This document shows positions 1 to 8,079 of a stretch of 64,000 bases of DNA, piece by piece. The notes beneath the pieces are model-generated. The model did not search any database. It saw nothing but the letters and a program-made list of their open reading frames with translations, and was not told the DNA's origin. Source of the stretch: Pseudomonadota bacterium (GTDB taxonomy: Bacteria; Pseudomonadota; Gammaproteobacteria; Steroidobacterales; JBCBZW01); NCBI GenBank assembly GCA_039193195.1, contig JBCCWS010000028.1, positions 1 to 64,000 of the forward strand, read 5' to 3'. The translations under genes and the position numbers were made by a program. The stretch's first letter is position 1, and each line of letters starts with the position of its first letter.

Positions 1-236
1 GCCCGATCGTGACGACCGGCTCGATGTCGCTCACCGCCTACCTGCTCCACATCGTGATCGTCGTCGGCGTGTTCGACTACATCATCGCCCCGATGGGCTG
101 GTCGGTCGGCGAGCAGGAACTCGTGTTCTTCGGGCTCGTCAGCCTGATGATCGGCGCCTGTGTCGCCTTCGCGGCGTGGAACCGGGTGGGTCCGGCCGAG
201 CGGATCATGAAGCGCCTTGCCACCCCGAAGCGCTGA
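1..236 (+). CDS. C-terminal fragment of a multi-pass membrane protein, DUF418-like
   Basis: The gene enters the window from the left; the reading frame runs from base 3 to a TGA at 234-236, so only about 77 residues are visible. Two hydrophobic helices are seen, one after a GSMSLTAYLLH motif and one before a WNRVGPAERIMKRL tail. The small-LT-Y-L-H motif and the GPxE-xxxR end resemble the C terminus of DUF418 membrane proteins, but related acyltransferase-type families have similar ends. The family call is tentative; a membrane protein is clear. The next 210 bases are very G-rich and hold no gene I can support. Confidence 0.5.
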   Translation, partial: PIVTTGSMSLTAYLLHIVIVVGVFDYIIAPMGWSVGEQELVFFGLVSLMIGACVAFAAWNRVGPAERIMKRLATPKR

Positions 237-446
237 CCGGCCCGGCCGGGGGGCCTCGCCCGGCGGGGCCCGCGAGTGTCTGTGGGTGGGCCGGGGGGGG
301 CACCCGCCCCGCGGCCCGAACCACGACTGGTTCACAGTTTCCTCAGTCACTATGTCCATATCCGGTACCGGGTCGCCGCTTGTAGATGGCCCGTGTTGCT
401 AGAGTTCGCCGAAGTCCTTTTCGTTCTCGAACAACAGAGAGAGCCT

Positions 447-1706
447 ATGAGTACCGCAACCGACCACGTGGCTGAGCTAGCTAAAGTTCAAGAAGAGAAG
501 AAGCGGTTCCGCATTTGGTTCGAGTCCGCCATGATGATGGTGGACAATACGCCAGCCCCACTAATGTGGGCGAATGCGGAGCAGGATTTCACCGTGTCCT
601 ATATGAACACGGCAGGTCGCAAGAGCCTCCAGGGGCTTAGCGAGCACACGGGCGTCTCGCCCAAGGACATGGACGGCGCGCCCCTTTCACGGTTGTTCGG
701 TCCCCAGTCGGCGAAGTTGCCCAATCTGCATGATGCCAACCAGTTGCCATGGCAGACCCGAGTGGTGTTCGGCACGCAGACCCTGGACTTCCAGGTCCGC
801 GCAATCCTGGATCGCAAGGAGCAGTACTGCGGCGCCATGATCACCTGGTCCGACGTGACCGATCGGGTGAACCTCATCCAGAGCTTCGAGCATGACGTGT
901 ATGGGGTAGCCAACGAGATCGGGCGCTCGGCCGATCAACTCATGTCGAGCGCGGAGATCGTGCGAAGCGGATCTCAGGAATCGGCTCAGGGGGCCAATCA
1001 GGTCTCAAGCGGGATCACCTCCGTGACTTCGCATCTGAATGACTTGACCACCGCCGGAGAGACCTTGGTCACCGCCCTATCGGAGATCGGCCGGCGCGGG
1101 AAGGAATCGAGTGACGCGTCCCAGCTCATCGCCCAGCAGGCGGGCAACGCCGATGAGAAGGTGCGGGTGCTCGCCGAGGGTACGTCGCAGATCGGTGAGG
1201 TTCTGCGCCTGATCACTGAGATCGCCAACCAGACCAATCTGCTGGCGCTAAATGCCACCATTGAGGCTGCCCGTGCGGGCGAAGCCGGCCGCGGATTCGC
1301 AGTGGTGGCAAAGGAGGTGAAGTCGCTATCGAACAAGACCTCGGAAGCCATTTCGAATATCGAGCATCAGATCCGCGGGATCGAGACCGCCACCACTGGT
1401 GCCGTAGCGGCCCTCGGGGAGATCCGCGAGTCTATTGGCTCAGTGACTGATACGGGCGAGCAAATCGGCTCGGCCGTCGAGGAACAGACCGACGCTACAG
1501 ATCAGATTCAGCGCTTGATCAGCGAAATTCGGCGCCTCATGCAGGACGTATCTCGTCACACGCAGGGTGCTACCCAGCGCATCACCAGTGCGGGGGAGGC
1601 CTCGGAGAGCCTCCATGTGGACGTTGGTGACCTGCGTGAGGTCTCCAATCGTCTTCGCTCGCAGGTGGAGAACTTCCTGGCAGCCATTCGTGGTGGTGAA
1701 GGCTAG
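447..1706 (+). CDS. Soluble PAS-domain methyl-accepting chemotaxis protein
   Basis: A 419-residue chemoreceptor with no transmembrane segment, so it should sense a cytoplasmic signal. Residues about 20-130 form a PAS-like domain ([12 protein letters not shown], then an [20 protein letters not shown] strand). The rest is a long signalling coiled coil whose hairpin tip, near residues 259-290, carries the hallmark NQTNLLALN and [16 protein letters not shown] motifs that bind CheA and CheW. I chose the ATG at 447 because an AGAGAG purine run precedes it and the upstream frame has no family similarity. It ends at a strong terminator. It has no C-terminal NWETF-type tether. It is presumably the receptor for the che genes that follow. 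Confidence 0.93.
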   Translation: MSTATDHVAELAKVQEEKKRFRIWFESAMMMVDNTPAPLMWANAEQDFTVSYMNTAGRKSLQGLSEHTGVSPKDMDGAPLSRLFGPQSAKLPNLHDANQLPWQTRVVFGTQTLDFQVRAILDRKEQYCGAMITWSDVTDRVNLIQSFEHDVYGVANEIGRSADQLMSSAEIVRSGSQESAQGANQVSSGITSVTSHLNDLTTAGETLVTALSEIGRRGKESSDASQLIAQQAGNADEKVRVLAEGTSQIGEVLRLITEIANQTNLLALNATIEAARAGEAGRGFAVVAKEVKSLSNKTSEAISNIEHQIRGIETATTGAVAALGEIRESIGSVTDTGEQIGSAVEEQTDATDQIQRLISEIRRLMQDVSRHTQGATQRITSAGEASESLHVDVGDLREVSNRLRSQVENFLAAIRGGEG

Positions 1707-1745
1707 CTGCGCAAGGCTACGGACCGAGCTAGAGCGCGCTCGTGA

Positions 1746-1776
1746 GCCCTCGCGGCATTGGCCGCGGGGGCTTTTT
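1746..1776 (+). terminator. Rho-independent terminator after the chemoreceptor gene
   Basis: A 10-bp stem, GCCCTCGCGG pairing with CCGCGGGGGC (one G-T wobble), is followed directly by TTTTT. It lies 40 bases after the receptor stop codon. Confidence 0.85.
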
Positions 1777-1831
1777 CGTATGCGGGGATCTTGTTCGGTT
1801 CGCCGATGGATCGTTGAGGCTCAGAAAAGCA

Positions 1832-1864
1832 AAACGCCGAGGTCCCCGACGGCCCTCGGCGTTT
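1832..1864 (-). terminator. Terminator of the reverse-strand cheX-cheY unit, likely bidirectional
   Basis: An 11-bp perfect stem, AAACGCCGAGG against CCTCGGCGTTT, lies 23 bases beyond the reverse-strand stop codon at 1887. Read on the reverse strand it continues TTGCTTTTC. Its A and T flanks mean it could also stop forward transcription. Confidence 0.85.
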
Positions 1865-1886
1865 GCCAGCCTTGACTAAGGGAAGG

Positions 1887-2357
1887 TCAGCTCACGAAGA
1901 ACGACACATTCCCCATGCCGTAGCGCGGCACGTCCACCTTCAGGTGGGCGGCGTTGCCCGCGCTTACAATCTCATTGGCCGCGTCGTCCAGCGCTTCACC
2001 GGGAGGGTGGATGCCGCCGAGCTTGAGGTGCGGAGTTTTCTCATCCATCAGCAGGCGGGTGCAGAGGTTCATGACCTCGTAGAGATTGTCCACCATCGGC
2101 TTGCTGAGGTTGCCATCGGCGATGGCATCTTCGGCGCCGGCCTTGGGGATCAGCGATAGGGCCGAGCCGGCGAAGGCGCCGAACTGCGTATCGCACGCGC
2201 TGACGGCAACTAGCTTTCCTTCGTCGTCGACGAAGGTGGCCAGGTAGCCAACGGTCGGATCGACAGGTGATCCCTCGAAGATCTCCGTATCCTCGCCGAA
2301 GACCATGCCGAGCATCTCGGTGGTGGACTCGTTAGTCGGAACTAGGAAGTTTGGCAC
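1887..2357 (-). CDS. CheX/CheC-like CheY-P phosphatase
   Basis: A 156-residue soluble protein whose gene lies 20 bases after a reverse-strand cheY. The GTG start is supported by GAGGAA seven bases upstream. The sequence has the active-site pattern of the CheC/CheX/FliY phosphatases: D90-X3-E94-X2-N97 on a helix (VDNLYEVMNL), followed by prolines at 118-119, about 21 residues after the Asn. In that family the Glu and Asn reach into the CheY active site and speed dephosphorylation. Overall similarity looks low, so this is a motif-based call. The paired CheY is the obvious substrate, which is inference. Confidence 0.65.
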   Translation of the reverse strand: MPNFLVPTNESTTEMLGMVFGEDTEIFEGSPVDPTVGYLATFVDDEGKLVAVSACDTQFGAFAGSALSLIPKAGAEDAIADGNLSKPMVDNLYEVMNLCTRLLMDEKTPHLKLGGIHPPGEALDDAANEIVSAGNAAHLKVDVPRYGMGNVSFFVS

Positions 2358-2377
2358 GTTACATTTCCTCGCTTTCG

Positions 2378-2761
2378 TCAGGCGATGATGCCCGTTAGGG
2401 CGTCTTTGAAACTATCCGGAGTGAAGGGCTTGGCGATTAGGAATGTGGCGCCCGCTTCGCTAGCACGGGCGCGCATCTCGCCGCTCGCCTCAGTGGTCAC
2501 GAAGCCGAAGGTCAGGCCGAGGCCGTGCCCACCTTCCTCCTCACGCTCTTCCTTCAATTTCTCCAACAGCTCAATTCCGGTCATGTTGGGCATATTCCAG
2601 TCGGAGAGCACCACATCCGGCTTATCTTCGCCGATCGCGTTGTAGGCCTTGGCGCCGTCTTCGGCTTGGGCGATGTCGTGTCCGCCAAAGCCAGCCTGGC
2701 GCAGGCATCGAACCACCATCAGGCGCATTGCGATGCTGTCGTCCACAACCAGAATCTTCAT
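2378..2761 (-). CDS. cheY: CheY-type single-domain response regulator (reverse-strand copy)
   Basis: A 127-residue receiver domain with no output domain. It has the acidic pair D7-D8, the phosphoacceptor D54 (VLSDWNMPNMTG), T89/T90 and K111 (IAKPF). An EEREEEGGHG stretch near residues 71-80 enlarges the alpha3-beta4 region compared with E. coli CheY. AGGAG lies eight bases before the ATG. It is the first gene of a two-gene unit with the CheX/CheC-like phosphatase and is divergent from cheW. Whether it drives the flagellar switch or acts as a phosphate sink cannot be told from sequence. Confidence 0.92.
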   Translation of the reverse strand: MKILVVDDSIAMRLMVVRCLRQAGFGGHDIAQAEDGAKAYNAIGEDKPDVVLSDWNMPNMTGIELLEKLKEEREEEGGHGLGLTFGFVTTEASGEMRARASEAGATFLIAKPFTPDSFKDALTGIIA

Positions 2762-3117
2762 TGTCGAGTCTCCTATCGGGGTGGTTGTCGTGCCTCAGGG
2801 CCGCACGAGCAGAGCGTTCTAGGTGATGAGCGAGCCTCGCCAGCGCGTCACCATCTGCAAGGGTGTCGGCTGTGCGCTGAGCAACTTGAGGCCAGACAGT
2901 CGATCGGGTCGAGGAACCGAGGGGGACTTGCTTCGGGTCGCCCGGTTGTGCCGATCAGCGCACAGATTCCTTACGCGTCAGAGGATTCCATACGCTCGTG
3001 CCTCGAATTACGCGCCGACGGGTCGATAGGATTTACCAGCGATCCGAGAACGCGCGGCTGCGAACGCTAAGGCGAAGCAGTTAGGTGCCCCCGACAGCTA
3101 CCAGGAAATGAGGACCG
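2762..3117. other. Divergent intergenic region between cheY and cheW
   Basis: 356 bases separate the reverse-strand cheY from the forward cheW. Short open frames here have Arg/Ser-rich, family-less translations and no ribosome site, so I see no gene. The region must hold promoters for both directions. I could not identify a convincing sigma-70, sigma-28 or sigma-54 site. A GCCGATCA resembling a sigma-28 -10 occurs near 2957 but lacks a matching -35. Confidence 0.6.
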
Positions 3118-3630
3118 ATGGCCATCACCAACGAAGCAGCAACGGAGTCTGTCGCCGAGTCGACCACCAACCAGTATCTCACCTTCATGCTCGATGGCGC
3201 CGAGTACGGCGTGGACATATTGCGCGTGCAAGAGATCAAGGGGTGGGATACGGCAACCCGGATCCCCAACACGCCGGAATTCGTCATGGGCGTGATCAAT
3301 CTGCGTGGCACTGTGGTGCCCGTCATCGATCTGCGTCGCCGCTTCCAGCTCGACCCGCTCGAGTACAGCAATACGACGGTGGTGGTGATCGTGAAGGTCC
3401 AGTCAGACGCCAAGCGCGAGCACACTTTTGGGTTCGTCGTAGACGCGGTCTCTGAGGTGTACTCCGTGCCTCACGAGAACATCAAACCGCCCCCTGAAGT
3501 CGGCACCTCGGTAAACATCGACTTCGTCAAGGGTCTGGTGACCGTGGATGAGAAAATGTTGATCCTGCTGGATATCGATAATCTGGTCGACTCGCACATG
3601 CAAGTGGATGAGGAAGAAACGGTTCACTAA
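3118..3630 (+). CDS. cheW: CheW coupling protein
   Basis: A 170-residue CheW domain that links the chemoreceptor to the CheA kinase. Typical landmarks are YLTFMLDGAEYGVDILRVQEIKG near the N terminus, then IPNTPEFVMGVINLRGTVVPVIDLR and the closing VKGLVTVDEKMLILLDIDNL. The ATG is preceded by an AGGAAATGAGGA purine run. It is the first forward gene of the main che series, 117 bases before the second cheY. Confidence 0.96.
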   Translation: MAITNEAATESVAESTTNQYLTFMLDGAEYGVDILRVQEIKGWDTATRIPNTPEFVMGVINLRGTVVPVIDLRRRFQLDPLEYSNTTVVVIVKVQSDAKREHTFGFVVDAVSEVYSVPHENIKPPPEVGTSVNIDFVKGLVTVDEKMLILLDIDNLVDSHMQVDEEETVH

Positions 3631-3747
3631 GAAGCGCAATAGCAAGGGAACATCAAGCTAGCTAGGTGAGGGGCCGAAACAAGGGCGCACTAGACGCTCG
3701 CCCGCGGCCTCTTGACACGACACACGCAGGTACAGGAATTAGACGAC

Positions 3748-4110
3748 GTGGCTAAGATTCTTGCGGTTGACGACTCGCCCTCCATTAGGCAGATGGTGAC
3801 GTTGGTGTTGAAGTCTGGCGGTCACGATGTGGTGACTGCTGAGAACGGCGTGGAGGCACTCGAGTTCGCTCAGGACGAGGACGTGAACCTCGTGGTGACC
3901 GACGTCCACATGCCAGAGATGAACGGGATCACGCTGATCTCTCGCTTGCGAGAACTCGGCGGCTACCGTTTCACGCCCATCTTGGTGTTGACCACCGAGT
4001 CGAGTGCCGAGATGAAAGCCAAGGGGAAGTCCGCCGGGGCTACCGGCTGGATCGTAAAGCCCTTCAGTCCCGACTCGTTGCTCGCAACGGTCGACAAAGT
4101 GCTGTCTTGA
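3748..4110 (+). CDS. cheY: CheY-type response regulator (forward copy, beside cheA)
   Basis: A 120-residue receiver domain with D8-D9, phosphoacceptor D52 (VVTDVHMPEMNG), T82/T83 and K104 (VKPF). I place the start at GTG 3748 because AGGA lies ten bases upstream and the product then begins two residues before the first beta strand. A TTG at 3712 in the same frame would add 12 residues. It is 19 bases before cheA, so it is the likely direct phosphoacceptor of that kinase. It is clearly distinct from the reverse-strand cheY. Confidence 0.93.
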   Translation: MAKILAVDDSPSIRQMVTLVLKSGGHDVVTAENGVEALEFAQDEDVNLVVTDVHMPEMNGITLISRLRELGGYRFTPILVLTTESSAEMKAKGKSAGATGWIVKPFSPDSLLATVDKVLS

Positions 4111-4129
4111 CCCCTAGGAGATAAGTCGC

Positions 4130-6493
4130 ATGTCCGACTTCGACATGTCCGAAATCACGGACATTTTCTTCGAAGAAAGTGTGGAAGGGCTCGAGGTACT
4201 CGAAGCCGGACTCCTACGCCTAGAGCCAGGCGAACCCGATGCCGACACGGTCAACGAAGTGTTTCGCGCAGCGCATTCGATCAAGGGTGGCGCGGGTACC
4301 TTCGGCTTCGAGGCGATCGCCGAGTTCACCCATCACATGGAGACGCTCCTGGACCAGATGCGATCCGGTGAGCGCAATGTGACCGAACCGGTGGTGGCCC
4401 TTCTTCTTAAGTCAGTGGACTGCCTGCGTGACATGTTGGGCGCAGCGAAGGAAGGTGCTGCTCACGATACGGGCCGCGTAAGCGATCTGCAGCAGAAGCT
4501 GGAGGCAGAAGTCGCGGCCCTGGGGCAAGAAGGCGGCGATGGCGCGAGCGGAGGTGGTGAGGCCGCATCGGTCGATGGCACGCCCGCGGCCGCCGGTGAA
4601 TCCAGCGCGAGCGCACCGGCAAACGTGGCCGCACAGGCTAGCGCGTCAGGCGATGCTTCGGCCACAGCTGGCGCAGCGTCCGGAGCCCAGAGCGCCGCCG
4701 ACGCCAGCGACGATGCTGTTGACGGCCGACGGGACGTCACGATCAAATTCGCTCCTCACCCCAACATGATGTCCACGGGAAACTGTGTCCTGAGCCTGAC
4801 GCGCGACCTTGCCGCGCTGGGCGCGGTCACCCCCTCCGTCGCCCTCGACAAGCTCCCAGCCTTCGGCGAACTGAATCCCGAGGTTTGCTACTTGGACTGG
4901 ACGTTCGTGGTGCGCACGACGGCTAGCCTGCAGCAGCTGCGTGACGTCTTCGACTGGGTGGAGCTGAGCGCCGATATCGCTATCAGTGAGGGCGCGGTTG
5001 TGGGCGAGGTCGAGGCGCGAGGCGAGCAAGCGTCAGGTGGCGCGGCAAAGAGCGCTGCCCAAGGCCCGGCGATGGCGAGTGCGAACGCGGCGCCATCCTA
5101 CGCCAGCAATCCCGTCTCCCCTGCGCCGGCGAGTGCCGGTGCCGCTGCCGCGCCCACGGCGTCTGCCGCCGCCAAGGCCGATGCAGCGCCGGCGAAAGCC
5201 TCTCCTCCGCCAGCGAAAGCTGCCGCAGCAGCAGGTGGTGGCGCTAAGGGCACCGCGGACGCACCGAAGAAGGCCGGCGGTGGTGGTGGCGGTGGCGGCG
5301 AATCCACGTCGATCCGCGTCAGTATCGATAAAATTGACAACTTGTTGAATCTAGTCGGTGAGCTCGTAATTACCCAGTCGATGCTGCGACGCTACGGTGC
5401 GGACGCTGACGACTCCCTCGGGGGGCTCAAAGACAGCCTGGCCCAGCTCGAGCGGCATACGCGCGAGCTCCAAGAGAGCGTGATGCAGATTCGCATGCTG
5501 CCCATCCGCTTCTGTTTCAGTCGTTTCCCACGCTTGGTGCGCGACCTCAGCGCTCAGCTCGGCAAGAAGATCGATCTGAAGCTCACCGGCCAGCAGACCG
5601 AACTCGACAAGACCGTCTTGGAGAAGATCGGCGATCCCCTGGTGCACCTCGTTCGCAACTCTCTCGACCACGGCATCGAACCGGTCGAGAAGCGTCGCGA
5701 GGCAGGCAAGCCGGAGACCGGTACGATCGAGCTGAGTGCCTTCCACGAGGGCGGCAACATCGTCATCCGTATCTCGGACGATGGCCAGGGCCTCGATCCA
5801 GAGAAGATCCTGGCCAAGGCGCGCTCGCGCGGCCTGGTCGGGGCGGATGAGCAGGTCTCCGATGAGCGCGCCATCCAGCTGATCTTCCAACCGGGGTTCT
5901 CTACCGCGGAGACCGTGAGCGACGTATCCGGTCGCGGCGTTGGCATGGACGTTGTGCGTCGGAACATCAAGGACCTCGGCGGGCGTGTCGAAGTGCATTC
6001 CGAAGTGGGCGTGGGCACGGTGTTTACGATTCGCCTGCCGCTCACCCTTGCGATCCTCGACGGCCAGCTGGTGCGCATTGGTGAGGAGACCTTCGTCCTG
6101 TCCCTGCTCTCTATCGTAGAGACGGTGCAGGTGCGGTCCGACGAGATCAACGAGTTTGCAGGCAAGCGCCGGGTATATCAGACGCGAGGCGAGTTCATCC
6201 CCGTCACCAGCTTCGATGATGCCTTCTACCGAACGCGATCCGACGTTCCCGATCAGGGACTGCTCGTGATCGTAGAGGCAGACGGGCAGCGGGTCGGCCT
6301 ATTCGTGGACGAACTCCTGGAGCAGCAGCAGGTGGTGATCAAGAGCCTGGAGGAGAACTACCGCCAGGTGGAAGGTCTGTCCGGCGCTACGATTCTCGGC
6401 GACGGCACCGTCGCCCTGATCCTCGACGTGCCGGGCTTCGTGCACCGGTTCTACAACCGCGGCGAGGCACGCGGCGGCCGCGCGGCGGCCTAA
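4130..6493 (+). CDS. cheA: CheA chemotaxis histidine kinase
   Basis: A 787-residue CheA. Domains in order: HPt with phosphoacceptor H49 (AAHSIKGGAG); an Ala/Ser-rich linker; a domain at about 201-290 (RDVTIKFAPHPNM onward) found in many proteobacterial CheAs; a second Ala/Pro linker ending in eight consecutive Gly near 380-388; the P3 dimerisation helix (SIDKIDNLLNLVGELV) from about 397; the ATPase with its N box near 505 (HLVRNSLDHGIEP), a DDGQGLD box and a GRGVGMDVV box; and a C-terminal CheW-like domain. AGGAG precedes the ATG. It should phosphorylate the neighbouring CheY proteins and CheB. Confidence 0.97.
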   Translation: MSDFDMSEITDIFFEESVEGLEVLEAGLLRLEPGEPDADTVNEVFRAAHSIKGGAGTFGFEAIAEFTHHMETLLDQMRSGERNVTEPVVALLLKSVDCLRDMLGAAKEGAAHDTGRVSDLQQKLEAEVAALGQEGGDGASGGGEAASVDGTPAAAGESSASAPANVAAQASASGDASATAGAASGAQSAADASDDAVDGRRDVTIKFAPHPNMMSTGNCVLSLTRDLAALGAVTPSVALDKLPAFGELNPEVCYLDWTFVVRTTASLQQLRDVFDWVELSADIAISEGAVVGEVEARGEQASGGAAKSAAQGPAMASANAAPSYASNPVSPAPASAGAAAAPTASAAAKADAAPAKASPPPAKAAAAAGGGAKGTADAPKKAGGGGGGGGESTSIRVSIDKIDNLLNLVGELVITQSMLRRYGADADDSLGGLKDSLAQLERHTRELQESVMQIRMLPIRFCFSRFPRLVRDLSAQLGKKIDLKLTGQQTELDKTVLEKIGDPLVHLVRNSLDHGIEPVEKRREAGKPETGTIELSAFHEGGNIVIRISDDGQGLDPEKILAKARSRGLVGADEQVSDERAIQLIFQPGFSTAETVSDVSGRGVGMDVVRRNIKDLGGRVEVHSEVGVGTVFTIRLPLTLAILDGQLVRIGEETFVLSLLSIVETVQVRSDEINEFAGKRRVYQTRGEFIPVTSFDDAFYRTRSDVPDQGLLVIVEADGQRVGLFVDELLEQQQVVIKSLEENYRQVEGLSGATILGDGTVALILDVPGFVHRFYNRGEARGGRAAA

Positions 6494-6554
6494 GGCCGAG
6501 CGCACTAGGCGCGCAACGGTACCGACACAGGCTACGGGGAGAGGAGTCAGTACG

Positions 6555-6860
6555 ATGGCAGAACAGGCAGCGGTTGTTGAGAATCTAGAGGGTGACGCTA
6601 TCCAGGTGAATCTGCCTGGGCAGCTGACCATCGCCGGCAGCTCATCGCTTCACGAGGAACTCGCTCGCATCGTCGAGAGCACCGATGTGGTCACGCTCAA
6701 CGCCAGCCATGTCGAGAAGGTCGATACGGCAGGTATTCAGTTGATTGCCGCCTTCGCCCACGAGCGTAGTGACCAGTCGCTGATTACCGAGCTTCGGCAT
6801 CGCCCCGATCGGTTGACGGAAGCGCTAGCTATGCTGGGGCTCACGGCTGTCTTTTCCTGA
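6555..6860 (+). CDS. Small STAS-domain protein of the chemotaxis locus
   Basis: A 101-residue STAS domain, the fold of anti-sigma-factor antagonists. The usual phospho-switch loop DSxG appears here as VDTAGIQLI, with Thr in the Ser position, so phosphorylation on Thr is possible but not shown. A GGAG site precedes the ATG. It lies between cheA and the CheZ-like gene with short spacings, so it is probably co-transcribed. A STAS protein within a che operon is seen in several proteobacteria, but its role there is poorly defined. Confidence 0.8.
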   Translation: MAEQAAVVENLEGDAIQVNLPGQLTIAGSSSLHEELARIVESTDVVTLNASHVEKVDTAGIQLIAAFAHERSDQSLITELRHRPDRLTEALAMLGLTAVFS

Positions 6861-6873
6861 GCGGGAATCGAGC

Positions 6874-7380
6874 GTGACCGAATCGACAAACGGGGTCGAC
6901 CCCGAAGGCGTTAGCGTTTGCGATGACGCGGACGACACGGGTGGCGACCATCAACAGGCGATTCGGGCCTTGCTTGATCTGCAGCGCGCGCAACTCGAAG
7001 CGCTGCGCGAAGACGCCCAAGCGCGTCTGAATGAGCTTGCCGATGCGTTCAAGGTGATGGGGGCTGCTCTCGAACAGCACGGCGACGCAGATGCCGAGGC
7101 AAGGCTCAGTTCCGATGTGATCGTGAAGACCCTGCAGTTCGCCGACAACCAGTCGCAGCGCCTTGAGCATCTTATCCGCGCGATGGATCAGATGGGCTCG
7201 CTCGTCGCGTCTGCGGGAGCCGATTGTGGCGCCTCTTGGGTCGCCCTGCGTTCGGGTATGCGGGCGGACTATACGATGGCACGGGAGTGCGAGGTGTTCG
7301 ATAGCTTGTTCGGGGCACCGCGCGATGCATCCGCTACATCATCCGCGGAGTCTGCCGAGTCGAGTATCGAGTTGTTCTAG
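6874..7380 (+). CDS. Helical chemotaxis-locus protein, candidate CheZ-like phosphatase
   Basis: A 168-residue mostly helical protein with no clear named family. After an acidic N terminus come two long helices. The second (TLQFADNQSQRLEHL) contains D91-x3-Q95, the spacing of the catalytic Asp and Gln of CheZ (D143 and Q147 in E. coli). Near the end CEVFDSLFG resembles the CheY-binding tail of CheZ, and the last residues are SSIELF. The neighbouring CheD ends in the same IELF. GTG start 13 bases after the STAS gene; weak ribosome site. The phosphatase role is inference. Confidence 0.5.
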   Translation: MTESTNGVDPEGVSVCDDADDTGGDHQQAIRALLDLQRAQLEALREDAQARLNELADAFKVMGAALEQHGDADAEARLSSDVIVKTLQFADNQSQRLEHLIRAMDQMGSLVASAGADCGASWVALRSGMRADYTMARECEVFDSLFGAPRDASATSSAESAESSIELF

Positions 7381-7439
7381 CGAAGGAGCGCTACGCCGCC
7401 ATGGCGTGGCCGCTCTGGCCAGGGTGAGAGGGGAGAGGC

Positions 7440-8069
7440 TTGAGCGCGAAATCTATGGGTAATTTGGCAGAGGATCCCTCGGCAGTTCGCCGACACTACT
7501 CGCCAAAGCATGACCGCGAGGTGGTGAACATCCAAGCCGGTGACTGCTACGTGACCGATACGGATGAGGGCATCACGACCGTTCTGGGCTCGTGTATTGC
7601 GGCATGCGTGCGCTCGCCCAGCCTAGGGATCGGCGGTATGAATCACTTTATGCTGCCCGCTTCGAACAGCGGTGGTCAGGCACAGGACCCTGGCTTTGCG
7701 ATGCGCTATGGCGCCTACGCCATGGAGTACCTGATAAACGAGATACTTCGCCGCGGGGGCGACCGCGCCAGCCTTGAAGTCAAGCTCTTCGGCGGCGCGA
7801 GTGTGATGGCCTCCCTATCGGACGTAGGTGAGCGCAACATCGCGTTCGCCAGAGACTTTCTTAAGACCGAGGGGTTTAAGGTCAGCTCGGAGGATCTCGG
7901 CGATGTCAATCCGCGCCGGGTGATGTACTTCCCTGCCACGGGCAAGGCAATGGTGAAGCGACTGCAGGAGGTCTCCACTACTGAGATTGCTTCGCGTGAG
8001 CAAGAACACATGCGCGCGATTGCAAGTCCTCCGAAGCAACAGAGCACGCCCGACATTGAACTGTTCTAG
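7440..8069 (+). CDS. cheD: CheD chemoreceptor glutamine deamidase
   Basis: A 209-residue CheD, which deamidates Gln residues in chemoreceptor methylation helices. The catalytic Cys52 is in VLGSCIAACV and the catalytic His69 in GGMNHFMLP, with Thr46/47 just upstream as in the family. KLFGGASVM and ERNIAF follow as usual. The N terminus is about 20 residues longer than in short CheDs. The TTG at 7440 has GGGAG four bases upstream; ATG at 7455 is the alternative but has no ribosome site. The C terminus ends PDIELF, matching the end of the protein encoded just upstream. Confidence 0.93.
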   Translation: MSAKSMGNLAEDPSAVRRHYSPKHDREVVNIQAGDCYVTDTDEGITTVLGSCIAACVRSPSLGIGGMNHFMLPASNSGGQAQDPGFAMRYGAYAMEYLINEILRRGGDRASLEVKLFGGASVMASLSDVGERNIAFARDFLKTEGFKVSSEDLGDVNPRRVMYFPATGKAMVKRLQEVSTTEIASREQEHMRAIASPPKQQSTPDIELF

Positions 8070-8079
8070 GGAGAACCCG

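Noticed and set aside
2823-3029. Small forward open frame in the cheY-cheW intergenic region
   Set aside because: No ribosome site, low-complexity Arg/Ser-rich product, no conserved motif.
3712-3717. TTGACA resembling a -35 box, also read as a TTG start for cheY
   Set aside because: No acceptable -10 at 16-18 bases, and the GTG at 3748 gives a standard CheY with a better ribosome site.
5274-5300. Run of GGT/GGC repeats in cheA, possible microsatellite or phase-variable tract
   Set aside because: It encodes eight glycines in a linker; the repeat is in frame and a triplet, so slippage would not switch the gene off.
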